Part shown: one piece after another, positions 9,553 through 18,094 of the stretch | Layout of the letters: each line of letters begins with the position of its first letter | How positions within the stretch are numbered: position 1 is the first letter of the stretch | Assembly (NCBI GenBank): GCA_902363455.1 | Contig: CABJAC010000002.1 | Location: 114,502 to 178,501 of the forward strand | Source of the DNA: Caryophanales bacterium | GTDB taxonomy: Bacteria; Bacillota; Bacilli; Exiguobacteriales; Exiguobacteriaceae | Length of the DNA stretch: 64,000 bases | Direction: 5' to 3' | Made by a program: the position numbers and the translations under genes | The notes under the pieces: model-generated | The model's input: the letters and a program-made list of their open reading frames with translations, nothing else | The model's database searches: none | Told to the model about the DNA's origin: nothing

Positions 9553-10988
9553 TGGTTCAGACCGCCGATTGAGACATACTTCGTTTCAAGATAAGCCTCA
9601 AGCCCTTCAGAACCGCCTTCACGTCCGACACCGGACTGTTTCATTCCGCCAAACGGCGCTTGAGCCGCCGAAGGAACACCGTCATTCCACCCGACGATTC
9701 CATAATCGAGATTTTCGATGGCCCGGAATGCCCGGGCGTAGTTGTTCGTGAAGACGTAAGACGCCAGACCAAACGGCGTCTGATTGGCATAATGAACGGC
9801 TTCTTCATCCGAACTAACACGTTGGACGGGGGCGACCGGACCAAACGTCTCTTCGTTCATGATCAGCATCTGTGGAGTGACGTCAGCAAGAACAGTTGCT
9901 TCATAATAGTAGACATCCTGATTCTCGTCGGCTTGTCCTGTTCCGCCGGTTACGATCCGTGCACCGGCTGATGTGGCGTCATCGACATGTTTTTTGACTT
10001 TGTCGTAGCCGGATTTGTTGATCATCGGACCGATTTTCGTGTCGCTGTCGAGTCCGTTGCCGGTTTTCAGTTTAGCTGTTTCTTGACCTAATTTTTCGAC
10101 GAAAGCGTCGTAAATCGAATCAGATACATAAATGCGGTTCCCGCAGACACATGTTTGTCCGCCGTTGCGGAACTTCGATTTGATTGTTTCAGCGACAGCA
10201 AGATCCAAATCGCAGTCGTCAAACACAAGGATCGGAGCATGCCCGCCAAGTTCGAGGGACATCGCCTTGATCGTCTCGGCACCTTGAGCCATCAATGTCC
10301 GACCGACTTCAGTTGAACCGGTGAAGGTGATCTTATCGACGTGGGGATGGGTCGCAAGCGATTCCCCCAATTCTTTTCCGCTGCCGGTCACAGCATTGAC
10401 GACGCCGTCCGGAATGCCGACTTCCTGACAGAGCTCAAGCAGACGGAGTGCGGTCAACGGAGTGGCCGTTGGTGGTTTTAAGACAAACGTGCAGCCGGCG
10501 ACGAGTGCAGGTGCCAACTTCCGCGTAATCATTGCCGCCGGGAAATTCCATGGTGTAATCGCAGCGACGACACCGACCGGCTGTTTGATGACATGCAGTC
10601 GTTTGTTTGTATCATGTGATGGAATGATCCGACCGTAAGCGCGTTTTCCTTCTTCCGCAAACCATTTGACGAAATTAGCCGCATACTCGACTTCGCCTTC
10701 CGACTCGGCGAGGGGTTTCCCCATCTCCAGTGTCATTAGCCGTGCCAATTCATCTTTTTTCTCAAGCATCTTTGCATACAATTTCTCAAGTAAGGCGGCG
10801 CGTTCATACACGCTTCGTTTCGACCATTCCGGAAAAGCTTTCCGGGCGGCTTCGACGGCGTCGTTGACGTCTGATTTTGTTCCGTTCGGTACACTACCGA
10901 CGACTTCCCCGGTCGCCGGATTCTTGACATCGGTTCGCTCGCGTCCCTGATCGAGCCATTGTCCGTTGATTAAAAATTGTCCGTCCAT
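9549..10988 (-). CDS. NAD(P)-dependent succinate-semialdehyde dehydrogenase family protein
   Basis: 479 residues with all marks of the aldehyde dehydrogenase superfamily: the NPATGEVVG opening, the substrate channel motif TPWNFPAAM, the general base Glu near residue 245 (LELGGHAP), the nucleophile Cys near 280 (NGGQTCVCGNR) and EETFGPVAPV toward the C terminus. The pattern is closest to GabD-type succinate-semialdehyde dehydrogenases. It is the first gene of a three-gene operon with acetolactate synthase and YtxJ. A ribosome binding site (AAAAAGGGGG) precedes the ATG. The substrate is inferred from family resemblance; no GABA transaminase is nearby. Confidence 0.88.
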   Translation of the reverse strand: MDGQFLINGQWLDQGRERTDVKNPATGEVVGSVPNGTKSDVNDAVEAARKAFPEWSKRSVYERAALLEKLYAKMLEKKDELARLMTLEMGKPLAESEGEVEYAANFVKWFAEEGKRAYGRIIPSHDTNKRLHVIKQPVGVVAAITPWNFPAAMITRKLAPALVAGCTFVLKPPTATPLTALRLLELCQEVGIPDGVVNAVTGSGKELGESLATHPHVDKITFTGSTEVGRTLMAQGAETIKAMSLELGGHAPILVFDDCDLDLAVAETIKSKFRNGGQTCVCGNRIYVSDSIYDAFVEKLGQETAKLKTGNGLDSDTKIGPMINKSGYDKVKKHVDDATSAGARIVTGGTGQADENQDVYYYEATVLADVTPQMLIMNEETFGPVAPVQRVSSDEEAVHYANQTPFGLASYVFTNNYARAFRAIENLDYGIVGWNDGVPSAAQAPFGGMKQSGVGREGGSEGLEAYLETKYVSIGGLNQ

Positions 10989-11204
10989 CTTAGAAAATCC
11001 CCCTTTTTAATTCGCATTGTTAAGGATATACCCGAAGATTGAAAAAAAGATTCGCTTTTCCAAAAAAGGTTGTGCAAAAGGCTAGAAATTGACCGATAAA
11101 CAGTGTAGGATAATTCAGTAAATGTAATGTATTTTCATTAGAACAATTGTGTTTGAAAATGAAATTCAACAATTGTGTAAAGTAACGGAATCGACCTCGA
11201 ATCG

Positions 11205-11232
11205 TTGACATTCCGACTGGTTTTGATAAGAT
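11205..11232 (+). promoter_or_regulatory. Sigma-A promoter for the alpha-glucosidase
   Basis: A perfect -35 TTGACA (11205-11210) and a -10 of TAAGAT (11227-11232) with 16-base spacing. Transcription would start near 11239, just before the operator at 11248-11263. The remainder of the 370-base gap before the glucosidase is AT-rich and shows no gene I would support. Confidence 0.65.
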
Positions 11233-11247
11233 GAATATAGGGTAATT

Positions 11248-11263
11248 GCGCAATCGGTTGCGC
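11248..11263 (+). promoter_or_regulatory. LacI-family operator before the alpha-glucosidase
   Basis: Perfect inverted repeat GCGCAA-TCGG-TTGCGC. It matches the CG-centred GCAA-N4-TTGC pattern of LacI/MalR-type operators and lies immediately downstream of the predicted transcription start, where a repressor would block initiation. A maltose-type regulator (not in this window) or CcpA are candidate binders. Confidence 0.6.
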
Positions 11264-11357
11264 TTAATTAAAATGAACCGATGATTACTATAAAATATCA
11301 AGAATTAGTATAAAAAAACGGACAACAAAGACTGAAATACGAGAGGATTTATCCATA

Positions 11358-13058
11358 ATGACACAAATGATACCGCGTCCGGAAACGGCACAAAAAACAC
11401 TCACGCGAGCTTGGTGGAAAGAAGCAGTTGCTTATCAAATTTATCCACGCAGCTTTTATGATGCAAACAACGATGGAATCGGCGATATCCCGGGTATCAT
11501 CGCAAAATTGGATTATCTGAAAGATCTCGGAGTCGATGTGTTATGGATTTGCCCGATGTTCAAATCACCAAACGATGACAACGGATACGACATCAGTGAT
11601 TATGAAGACATCATGGACGAATTTGGAACGATGGCCGATTTTGATTTATTAATGGAAGAAGCACATAAACGTGATATTAAAGTACTGCTGGATTTAGTCG
11701 TCAATCATACGTCGGACGAACACCCGTGGTTCCTCGAATCCCGTTCGTCAAAAGACAACGATAAACGTGACTGGTACATCTGGAAAGATGCAGTCAACGG
11801 CGGCGAGCCGAACAACTGGGAAAGCATCTTCGGCGGTTCAGCGTGGGAATACGATGAAAAGACCGAGCAGTACTTCCTGCACGTCTTCTCACGTCGTCAA
11901 CCCGACTTGAACTGGCGGAATAAAGACATGCGCCAAGCGGTCTACACGATGATTAACTGGTGGCTCGATAAAGGAGTAGACGGTTTCCGGATCGATGCCA
12001 TCAGCCACATCAACAAGGATCAATCGTATGCCGACTTGCCAAATCCACTCGGTATGCCACACGTCCCTTCATTTGAGATGCACATGAACGTCGAAGGCAT
12101 CCACGAATATCTCGAAGAATTGAAAAACGAGACGTTCTCCAAATACGACATCATGACAGTCGGTGAAGCGAACGGTGTAACGCCGGAAGAAGCCGATCTT
12201 TGGGTCGGAGAAGAAAACGGCAAGATGAACATGGTCTTCCAGTTCGAACACATGGACCTGTGGCGGGCCGACGCGGAAAAAGGTGTCGACGTTGTCAAAC
12301 TGAAACAAGTTTTGACGAAATGGCAAAAAGGACTTGAAGAAACAGGCTGGAACGCCCTGTATCTTGAAAACCACGATAAAGTCCGCTCCGTCTCGCTTTG
12401 GGGTGATGAAGGACAATACTGGAAACAAAGCGCGAAGTCACTTGCGATGATGTATTTCTTCATGCAAGGGACGCCGTTCATCTACCAAGGGCAAGAGATC
12501 GGGATGACGAACGTTCAGTTCCCGGACATCTCCGACTACGATGATGTCGCGACGAAAAACATGTACAACATGCAACTGGCATCAGGGAAAACACATGAAG
12601 AAATCATGGAAGTCATCTGGAACTCGTCCCGTGATAACTCCCGCACACCGATGCAGTGGACGAATGAACAAAACGGTGGGTTCTCGGAACAGTCGCCATG
12701 GTTCGGCGTCAATCCGAACTTCGCGGATATCAACGTCGCGTCCCAGCAAACAGATGAAGACTCGATCTTGAACTTCTACAAACGGATGATTCAGATTCGG
12801 AAGATGGAAGAAACGTTGATTTACGGAGAATACGACTTAATCCTTCCTGAGGATACAAAAGTGTATGCTTACACACGAACACTCGGAAATGAACAGTTCC
12901 TGATCGTGACGAATCTAAAAGATGAAGTGGCGGAAGTCGATACCGACATCATTCTTCATTCGGATAACGTCATGCTCGCGAACTATGAGACGACGTATCA
13001 TGAAGGAACAGAATTGACGCTTCAACCGTTCGAAGCACGTCTGTACCGCGTACGCTGA
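11358..13058 (+). CDS. malL: GH13 alpha-glucosidase (maltase / oligo-1,6-glucosidase group)
   Basis: 566-residue cytoplasmic glycoside hydrolase, no signal peptide. The family's catalytic residues are visible: nucleophile Asp213 (GFRIDAISHI), acid/base Glu270 (TVGEANGVT) and transition-state Asp340 (ENHDKVRSVS), plus the conserved DLVVNHTSDEH. The residue after the nucleophile is Ala rather than Val. In this subfamily Val goes with alpha-1,6 activity and Ala/Thr with alpha-1,4 activity, so a maltase-like preference is inferred. The N-terminal 18 residues before WWKEAVAYQIYPRSF are slightly longer than usual. A promoter and LacI-type operator precede it and it ends in its own terminator, so it is monocistronic and probably sugar-inducible. 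The symbol is a family-level guess. Confidence 0.88.
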   Translation: MTQMIPRPETAQKTLTRAWWKEAVAYQIYPRSFYDANNDGIGDIPGIIAKLDYLKDLGVDVLWICPMFKSPNDDNGYDISDYEDIMDEFGTMADFDLLMEEAHKRDIKVLLDLVVNHTSDEHPWFLESRSSKDNDKRDWYIWKDAVNGGEPNNWESIFGGSAWEYDEKTEQYFLHVFSRRQPDLNWRNKDMRQAVYTMINWWLDKGVDGFRIDAISHINKDQSYADLPNPLGMPHVPSFEMHMNVEGIHEYLEELKNETFSKYDIMTVGEANGVTPEEADLWVGEENGKMNMVFQFEHMDLWRADAEKGVDVVKLKQVLTKWQKGLEETGWNALYLENHDKVRSVSLWGDEGQYWKQSAKSLAMMYFFMQGTPFIYQGQEIGMTNVQFPDISDYDDVATKNMYNMQLASGKTHEEIMEVIWNSSRDNSRTPMQWTNEQNGGFSEQSPWFGVNPNFADINVASQQTDEDSILNFYKRMIQIRKMEETLIYGEYDLILPEDTKVYAYTRTLGNEQFLIVTNLKDEVAEVDTDIILHSDNVMLANYETTYHEGTELTLQPFEARLYRVR

Positions 13059-13061
13059 GGA

Positions 13062-13100
13062 AAAGACTGGATTTGGCAGATGCTGAATCCGGTCTTTTTT
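13062..13100 (+). terminator. Terminator of the alpha-glucosidase gene
   Basis: 12-bp stem (13062-13073 with 13086-13097, one G-U pair) and a T-run. Confidence 0.8.
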
Positions 13101-13173
13101 ATTCCGGCGCGCGGGAAGCAGAAGATGCAGGACATCAGAAAATCGTGTACGCTAGACGGTGAGGTGATAAAAA

Positions 13174-13596
13174 GTGAAACCAACACGTTATCCGGTGCGG
13201 TTGCGACAAGTCACATCGATTCAAGATGAAGCGATGCGAGAATCTGTTGAGCTTGAAACCGATGGCACATTGTTTGAAACGAAGGACGGGTTTGCCCTGA
13301 AGTTCATTCAAGAGGACGATCAACCGATTGACACGACCATCAAATGGTCACTCGATCAGGTGGCGTTGAACCGAAAAGGTCCGGTCTCGATGCACCATGT
13401 CTTCATACTGGGTCAAAAGACGAAAAGTGGTTATGAGAGCCAGTTTGGTCAGATGGTCATGGAGACGGAAACCGCAACAATCGAAATGACAGAACAACGC
13501 ATGCAATTCCAGTACGACCTGATGATGAACCATCAGCCGGTCGGCACGTATACGATTGAATTAACTTGGGAACGGAGTGAGACAGATGGCATTTGA
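13174..13596 (+). CDS. DUF1934 / YwiB-like beta-barrel protein
   Basis: 140 residues starting at a GTG (13174) with GAGGTGATAA as ribosome binding site. The protein resembles the small lipocalin-like beta-barrel YwiB family: repeated beta strands, VRLRQVTSIQDE at the N terminus, and the middle segment QFGQMVMETETATIEM. The function of that family is not known to me. It overlaps the next gene by about 11 bases, so the two are co-transcribed. In many Bacillales a YwiB homologue lies next to argS; no argS follows here, which weakens the link. Confidence 0.65.
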   Translation: MKPTRYPVRLRQVTSIQDEAMRESVELETDGTLFETKDGFALKFIQEDDQPIDTTIKWSLDQVALNRKGPVSMHHVFILGQKTKSGYESQFGQMVMETETATIEMTEQRMQFQYDLMMNHQPVGTYTIELTWERSETDGI

Positions 13597-14005
13597 ACAA
13601 ACGGTAAAAGAGATGGAACAGATGCTCGAAGAAGATTGGTTCGAGTGGTTGGAAAATGATGAACCGAAATATAACGAATGGCGCGATCAACTTGAGGCAC
13701 TTGCAGAGCAGGTCATGACGGAATACAACTCGAAAGTCGATTCGGACGCGATTGATTCCTTATTATTAATTAACGAAGACTTACCGGTCTTGTACGGTGA
13801 AGATACGGTCATGCTGTATACCGCGTTACTTCATTCACGAAAAGAAGATGATTCGGTCTACGAACGTTATTTGACGATCTTAGGTGCCTTTTCAGAAGAA
13901 AATCATCCGGCGATCCGGGAAGTTGAACAGGCCGTGTCGAAAAAAGATTACAAAACAGCATATGCGCGTGCCGTGAAATTACCGCAATCGCTTGGATTAG
14001 AATAA
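13586..14005 (+). CDS. Acidic helical protein of unknown function (139 aa)
   Basis: Chosen start ATG 13586 (MAFEQTVKEMEQM) rather than the GTG at 13577, because a CGGAGTGAG ribosome binding site fits it. The protein is strongly acidic and mostly helical, rich in Glu and Trp in the first 35 residues (EEDWFEWLENDEPKYNEW), with a hydrophobic centre (LLLINEDLPVLYGEDTVMLYTALL). No known domain, signal peptide or membrane segment is recognisable. It overlaps the YwiB-like gene upstream and is followed by a clear terminator, so it forms a two-gene operon. Function unknown. Confidence 0.7.
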   Translation: MAFEQTVKEMEQMLEEDWFEWLENDEPKYNEWRDQLEALAEQVMTEYNSKVDSDAIDSLLLINEDLPVLYGEDTVMLYTALLHSRKEDDSVYERYLTILGAFSEENHPAIREVEQAVSKKDYKTAYARAVKLPQSLGLE

Positions 14006-14016
14006 GTATGTGCCGG

Positions 14017-14058
14017 AGCAGTTCCATTCAAAGGATATTTGAACGGGCTGCTTTTTTT
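14017..14058 (+). terminator. Terminator after the two-gene YwiB-like operon
   Basis: Interrupted stem (14017-14032 with 14038-14052) ending in TTTTTTT. Confidence 0.7.
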
Positions 14059-14084
14059 GATGTTCATTATGAGGGGGGATCAGC

Positions 14085-14525
14085 ATGAGAACGTTATACC
14101 GGATTGTCGTCGGGATTGTCAGACAGGAGGATCAGTTGCTGTTGGTCAAAAATCAGGCGGATGGAGCGGAATCGATCTGGAGTCTTCCGGGTGGTGTGAT
14201 TGAAGCCGGCGAGACACTGGCGGAAGCTTTAAAACGGGAGATGGCAGAAGAAACCGGACTGTCCGTCGAGACGTTCCAACTGGCATACGTGACAGAAAAC
14301 TTCATCGAACAGTTTGATGCCCACAGTCTCGTTACCTATTTTGAGTGTACGGTCACGGGAAGTCTGATGCTGAATGATCCCGATGGTGAAGTCGTCGCCT
14401 GCCGATGGGTGCCGATCGAACAGCTGGGGGACTATCTCCTGAATCATGATGTGCTTGAGCCGTTGCAGGATTATTTGAATAAAGCATCTAAATCTTATTA
14501 TTTATATGAACAGATGGTCTGGTAA
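14085..14525 (+). CDS. NUDIX hydrolase
   Basis: 146 residues with a full Nudix box: GGVIEAGETLAEALKREMAEE-T-G-L, including the REXXEE core (REMAEE), at about residues 37-60. The family hydrolyses nucleoside diphosphates linked to another group, using Mg2+. The N-terminal YRIVVGIVRQEDQLLLVKN and the C-terminal WVPIEQLGDYL strands are typical. The substrate cannot be inferred. The ribosome binding site GAGGGGG precedes the ATG. It stands before a separate oxidoreductase gene with a 79-base gap and no visible terminator between them. Confidence 0.88.
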   Translation: MRTLYRIVVGIVRQEDQLLLVKNQADGAESIWSLPGGVIEAGETLAEALKREMAEETGLSVETFQLAYVTENFIEQFDAHSLVTYFECTVTGSLMLNDPDGEVVACRWVPIEQLGDYLLNHDVLEPLQDYLNKASKSYYLYEQMVW

Positions 14526-14604
14526 TTTCACAGAATAAAGTCTAAAGCTTTTAAAAAGCGGGCAAGGGATAAAGAGAAACTGTTTCAGAGAGGAAGGAAA
14601 ACAT

Positions 14605-15648
14605 ATGAAAGTCGTTCAAGTCAACGGATACGGCGGTGTCGAGCAACTCGAAGTCGTCGAACGTCCGGTTCCGACACCGCGCGCCGGGGAAGTTCTGATC
14701 GAAGTGAAAGCATGCGGCATCAACAACACAGAAATCTGGATGCGGGAAGGCGCCTACGGAACGGATGCCCAATCAGGCTGGAAACCGGAGGGTGTTCAGT
14801 TTCCCCGTGTCCCGGGTTCTGACATCAGTGGACGGATCGTGCAAGTCGGAAGCGGGGTCGACGAAGCGCGCAACGGTCAAGACGTCGTCTTGTTTCCGTT
14901 CACTTCAAGCGGTCAGCTTGGAACGGAACATATCAGTGAAGACATGTCGTTCATCGGATCAGAGTATGACGGAGGATATGCCGAGTATGTCATTTGGCCG
15001 GCAGAACTGTGTTATGCGATGCCGCTTGCCGACTATACGAAAAGTGCTGTTTTCTCCGTCAGTGGATTAACGGCGTGGCATATGAACGAACAAGTGCAAC
15101 TGCAACCGGGGCAAACGGTTCTCGTCACAGGTGCAAACGGCGGCGTCGGCTCCTTGAATGTCCAGATTGCCGCCCGCGTATTTGGGGCGACCGTCATTGC
15201 GGTGGTCGGAGACTTGAAGACGGAAGAGGCACTCAAACGTCTTGGCGCCACACATGTCTTGTCGTACCGCTCGGAACAATTGGTGGACGAGATCATCGCC
15301 GTTAACGGTGGACCGATTGACGCTGTTCTTGACGTGGTCGGGGACCCGTTGTTCAAGACGGCACTGACTGTCTTGAAAAATGGCGGGAAGTTCTGCATTT
15401 CCGGTTCTGCCGGTGGTCAGCAGACCCACTTGGATTTCCGGACGATGTATTTAAAGCACTTGACGTTTTACGGCTCTGTTCTCGGAACACGTGCTGAATT
15501 TGCACGGATGCTTGACGCGATTGCTGCCGGCAAACTGGAACCGGTCATCGATCGGACATTTCCGCTGGAAGAGGCTGCGGCAGCCCAGACGTATTTTAAG
15601 GAGACAGGCAAGCTCGGGAAAATCGTATTGATACCGGATCAAAATTAG
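14605..15648 (+). CDS. Medium-chain quinone oxidoreductase-like / zinc-type alcohol dehydrogenase protein
   Basis: 347-residue MDR-superfamily protein. The N-terminal GroES-like domain (MKVVQVNGYGGVEQLEVVE) contains KACGINNTEIWMREG where zinc enzymes have catalytic Cys and Asp. A Rossmann fold follows with TGANGGVGSLNVQIA near residue 175 and a basic/acidic pattern compatible with NADPH binding. The structural zinc cysteine cluster is absent, so a quinone oxidoreductase-like, zinc-poor enzyme is more likely than a classical alcohol dehydrogenase. AGAGAGGAAGG gives a good ribosome binding site. Substrate unknown. Confidence 0.82.
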   Translation: MKVVQVNGYGGVEQLEVVERPVPTPRAGEVLIEVKACGINNTEIWMREGAYGTDAQSGWKPEGVQFPRVPGSDISGRIVQVGSGVDEARNGQDVVLFPFTSSGQLGTEHISEDMSFIGSEYDGGYAEYVIWPAELCYAMPLADYTKSAVFSVSGLTAWHMNEQVQLQPGQTVLVTGANGGVGSLNVQIAARVFGATVIAVVGDLKTEEALKRLGATHVLSYRSEQLVDEIIAVNGGPIDAVLDVVGDPLFKTALTVLKNGGKFCISGSAGGQQTHLDFRTMYLKHLTFYGSVLGTRAEFARMLDAIAAGKLEPVIDRTFPLEEAAAAQTYFKETGKLGKIVLIPDQN

Positions 15649-15706
15649 AAAAAACGTGTTGTTTTCACTCGCCTGAGGAAAGCGAGAGAGAATAACACGT
15701 TTTTTG
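15649..15706. terminator. Bidirectional terminator after the oxidoreductase gene
   Basis: 12-bp perfect outer stem with A-run and T-run flanks (15649-15660 with 15694-15705) and an internal hairpin. Confidence 0.8.
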
Positions 15707-15750
15707 TGTGGTCTTTCATCTAACAGCGCGTCAGAAAAAAACATTAAAAT

Positions 15751-15772
15751 AATGAATGAATAGCCATTCATT
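15751..15772 (+). promoter_or_regulatory. FadR-type operator upstream of fadF
   Basis: Perfect 8-bp inverted repeat AATGAATG / CATTCATT with a 6-base spacer. It agrees with the TGAATGA...TCATTCA boxes bound by the TetR-family fatty-acid repressor FadR in B. subtilis. A TATACT -10 element lies directly downstream (15779-15784), so the site overlaps the promoter. Confidence 0.75.
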
Positions 15773-15824
15773 ATATGCTATACTCATATCAAATAATGGC
15801 TTTAGGGGGAAAGGGGCTTGTTTC

Positions 15825-17957
15825 ATGGGGACATTTTTACTGATTAACTGGATTGCCTTCCTGCTCGTCGCAGGTTATGCAGGTTATTTGTTCGTCACGC
15901 TTGTCAAAAGTCGGTATGAGGCGATCCGCAGGGGGAAAAAAGCGGAATGGACGCTGACGAACAAAGAACGGCTCAATGCGGTTCTCGTCAACGTATTCGG
16001 TCAAAAGAAACTGTTGAAGGATAAGAAAAGCGGTACGATTCACGTCATGATGTTTTATGGATTTTTACTCGTTCAATTTGGAGCGATTGATTTTATCTGG
16101 AAAGGACTCGCGGTCGGACAACGTTTTCCGCACGTCCCGCTCGGACCACTGTATCCGATCTTTACATTTTTCCAAGAAATCGTCATGCTCGTCATCTTAG
16201 TGGCTGTCGTTTGGGGATTCTACCGCCGCTATGTTGAAAAACTGGTTCGTCTGAAACGGAATTTCATGGCCGGACTGGCGTTGATTTTCATCGGTGGATT
16301 AATGGTCGCCGTCCTGTTCGGAAACGGATTTTTCCTGGTTTATGAAAATCATTCGACGTTCGGGGAACCGGTGGCGTCAGCGATTGCGTTTTTATTCAGC
16401 TGGGTACCGGAACAAGTGGCGTTTGGTCTGTTTGTGTTCTTCTGGTGGGCACATCTCTTGTTCCTGCTGAGCTTCATGGTCTACATTCCACAAGGAAAAC
16501 ATGCACATTTGATTGCCGGAACCGCCAACGTTTGGCTTGGACGGACATCAAAAGTCGGACGGATTACACCCATCGATTTATCGGTCATGGAAGAAGCGGA
16601 AGACGACGAAGCGGAATTCAGTTTTGGTGTCAACCGGATTGAAGATTTTAATCAAAAACAACTCGTTGATCTGTATGCCTGTGTCGAATGCGGTCGCTGC
16701 ACCAACATGTGTCCGGCGAGCGGAACCGGGAAGATGTTGTCACCGATGGACTTGATCGTTAAATTACGTGATCACCTGAATATGAAGACGGCAGCGATCA
16801 CCCAAAAATCTCCGTGGGCACCGGCGTTTGCCTTCGAAGGATCACAAGGAAACCAAATCGCGTCACTTGCTGCGGCAGGTCAGATGGATGTTGTGCCGGA
16901 TTCGTTGATCGGCAACGTCATCACAGAAGAAGAAATTTGGGCCTGTACGACATGCCGAAACTGTGAAGATCAATGTCCGGTCATGAACGAACACGTTGAT
17001 AAAATCATCGACCTCCGTCGTCACCTTGTGATGATGGAAGGAAAAATGGATCCTGAGATGCAACGGACGATGGCGAACATCGAACGTCAAGGGAATCCGT
17101 GGGGGATGAACCGGAAAGAACGCGAAAACTGGCGCAAAACGCGCGAAGAGTTGGTTGTGCCGACTGCAAAAGAAAAGAAAAAAGCCGGCGAAGAGTTCGA
17201 ATACCTCTTCTGGGTCGGAGCAATGGGCTCATACGACAGCCGCAGCCAAAAAATCGCGATGGCGTTTGCGCGAATCTTAAATGAAGCGGACATCTCGTTT
17301 GCGATTCTCGGCAACGATGAGAAAAACTCCGGCGACACACCACGCCGCATCGGGAATGAAGTTCTGTTCCAGGAACTCGCGGAAGCGAACATCAAGTCGT
17401 TTGAGAAATACGGCGTCAAAAAAATCGTCACGATTGATCCGCATGCGTACAATACGTTCAAAAATGAGTACCCGGACTTTGGTCTCAGTCCGAATGTCGA
17501 AGTGTATCACCATACGGAATTGCTCGCCCGGTTGATTGACGACCAACGGATCAAACCGATCCATGAGGTCAGCGAACGGGTCGTCTATCATGATTCGTGT
17601 TACCTTGGTCGCTACAATGATATTTATGATGCACCGCGCTACATCTTAGAGAAGATTCCGGGAATCACGCTTGTCGAAACGGAACGCAACCGGGAAAAAG
17701 GTATGTGTTGCGGAGCCGGAGGCGGCATGATGTGGCAGGAGGAGAAAGTTGGGGCACGTGTCAATGTCGCCCGGACCGAGCAGTTGTTGACGGTCCAACC
17801 ATCCGTCATCGGATCGGCTTGTCCGTACTGCCTCACGATGCTTAGCGATGGGACAAAAGCGAAGGAAGTCGACGAACAAGTCGCGACCTATGACGTCGTT
17901 GAACTGCTCGAACGGTCGATTGTCGGAACATCGATGAAGGAAGCGGTAACAAACTAA
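15825..17957 (+). CDS. fadF: FadF-type membrane iron-sulfur oxidoreductase of fatty-acid oxidation
   Basis: 710 residues from ATG 15825 (MGTFLLINWIAF), which has an AAAGGGG ribosome binding site; the frame opens earlier at 15756 inside the operator and that start is rejected. Order of parts: an N-terminal membrane region of about six helices (NarI-like), two 4Fe-4S clusters with CVECGRCTNMCP near residue 286 and CTTCRNCEDQCP near 374, then two CCG domains as in heterodisulfide reductase subunits (DSCYLGRYN near 590 and CCGAGGG near 628). B. subtilis FadF (YwjF) has this build and is thought to pass electrons from acyl-CoA dehydrogenase/ETF to the quinone pool. The FadR-type box supports that role. 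The usual partner acdA does not follow here. Confidence 0.85.
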   Translation: MGTFLLINWIAFLLVAGYAGYLFVTLVKSRYEAIRRGKKAEWTLTNKERLNAVLVNVFGQKKLLKDKKSGTIHVMMFYGFLLVQFGAIDFIWKGLAVGQRFPHVPLGPLYPIFTFFQEIVMLVILVAVVWGFYRRYVEKLVRLKRNFMAGLALIFIGGLMVAVLFGNGFFLVYENHSTFGEPVASAIAFLFSWVPEQVAFGLFVFFWWAHLLFLLSFMVYIPQGKHAHLIAGTANVWLGRTSKVGRITPIDLSVMEEAEDDEAEFSFGVNRIEDFNQKQLVDLYACVECGRCTNMCPASGTGKMLSPMDLIVKLRDHLNMKTAAITQKSPWAPAFAFEGSQGNQIASLAAAGQMDVVPDSLIGNVITEEEIWACTTCRNCEDQCPVMNEHVDKIIDLRRHLVMMEGKMDPEMQRTMANIERQGNPWGMNRKERENWRKTREELVVPTAKEKKKAGEEFEYLFWVGAMGSYDSRSQKIAMAFARILNEADISFAILGNDEKNSGDTPRRIGNEVLFQELAEANIKSFEKYGVKKIVTIDPHAYNTFKNEYPDFGLSPNVEVYHHTELLARLIDDQRIKPIHEVSERVVYHDSCYLGRYNDIYDAPRYILEKIPGITLVETERNREKGMCCGAGGGMMWQEEKVGARVNVARTEQLLTVQPSVIGSACPYCLTMLSDGTKAKEVDEQVATYDVVELLERSIVGTSMKEAVTN

Positions 17958-17983
17958 GTCTGAAAAATAGCTTGAGCAAACGG

Positions 17984-18018
17984 AACGTCTCCTCTAAGAA
18001 AGAGGGGGCGTTTTTTTT
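17984..18018 (+). terminator. Terminator of fadF
   Basis: 12-base arms (17984-17995 with 18001-18012) followed by eight T residues. Confidence 0.8.
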
Positions 18019-18094
18019 AGGTTCCTAATAAGCATAACGTTGTTGTGTACGGTTTAACCGTGGTATGATAAAAGCATTATCTAATGAGAGGGAG

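Noticed and set aside
11020..11301. 93-codon open frame on the minus strand upstream of the alpha-glucosidase
   Set aside because: AT-rich, no good ribosome binding site, and it covers the promoter and LacI-type operator of the opposite gene; best explained as non-coding.
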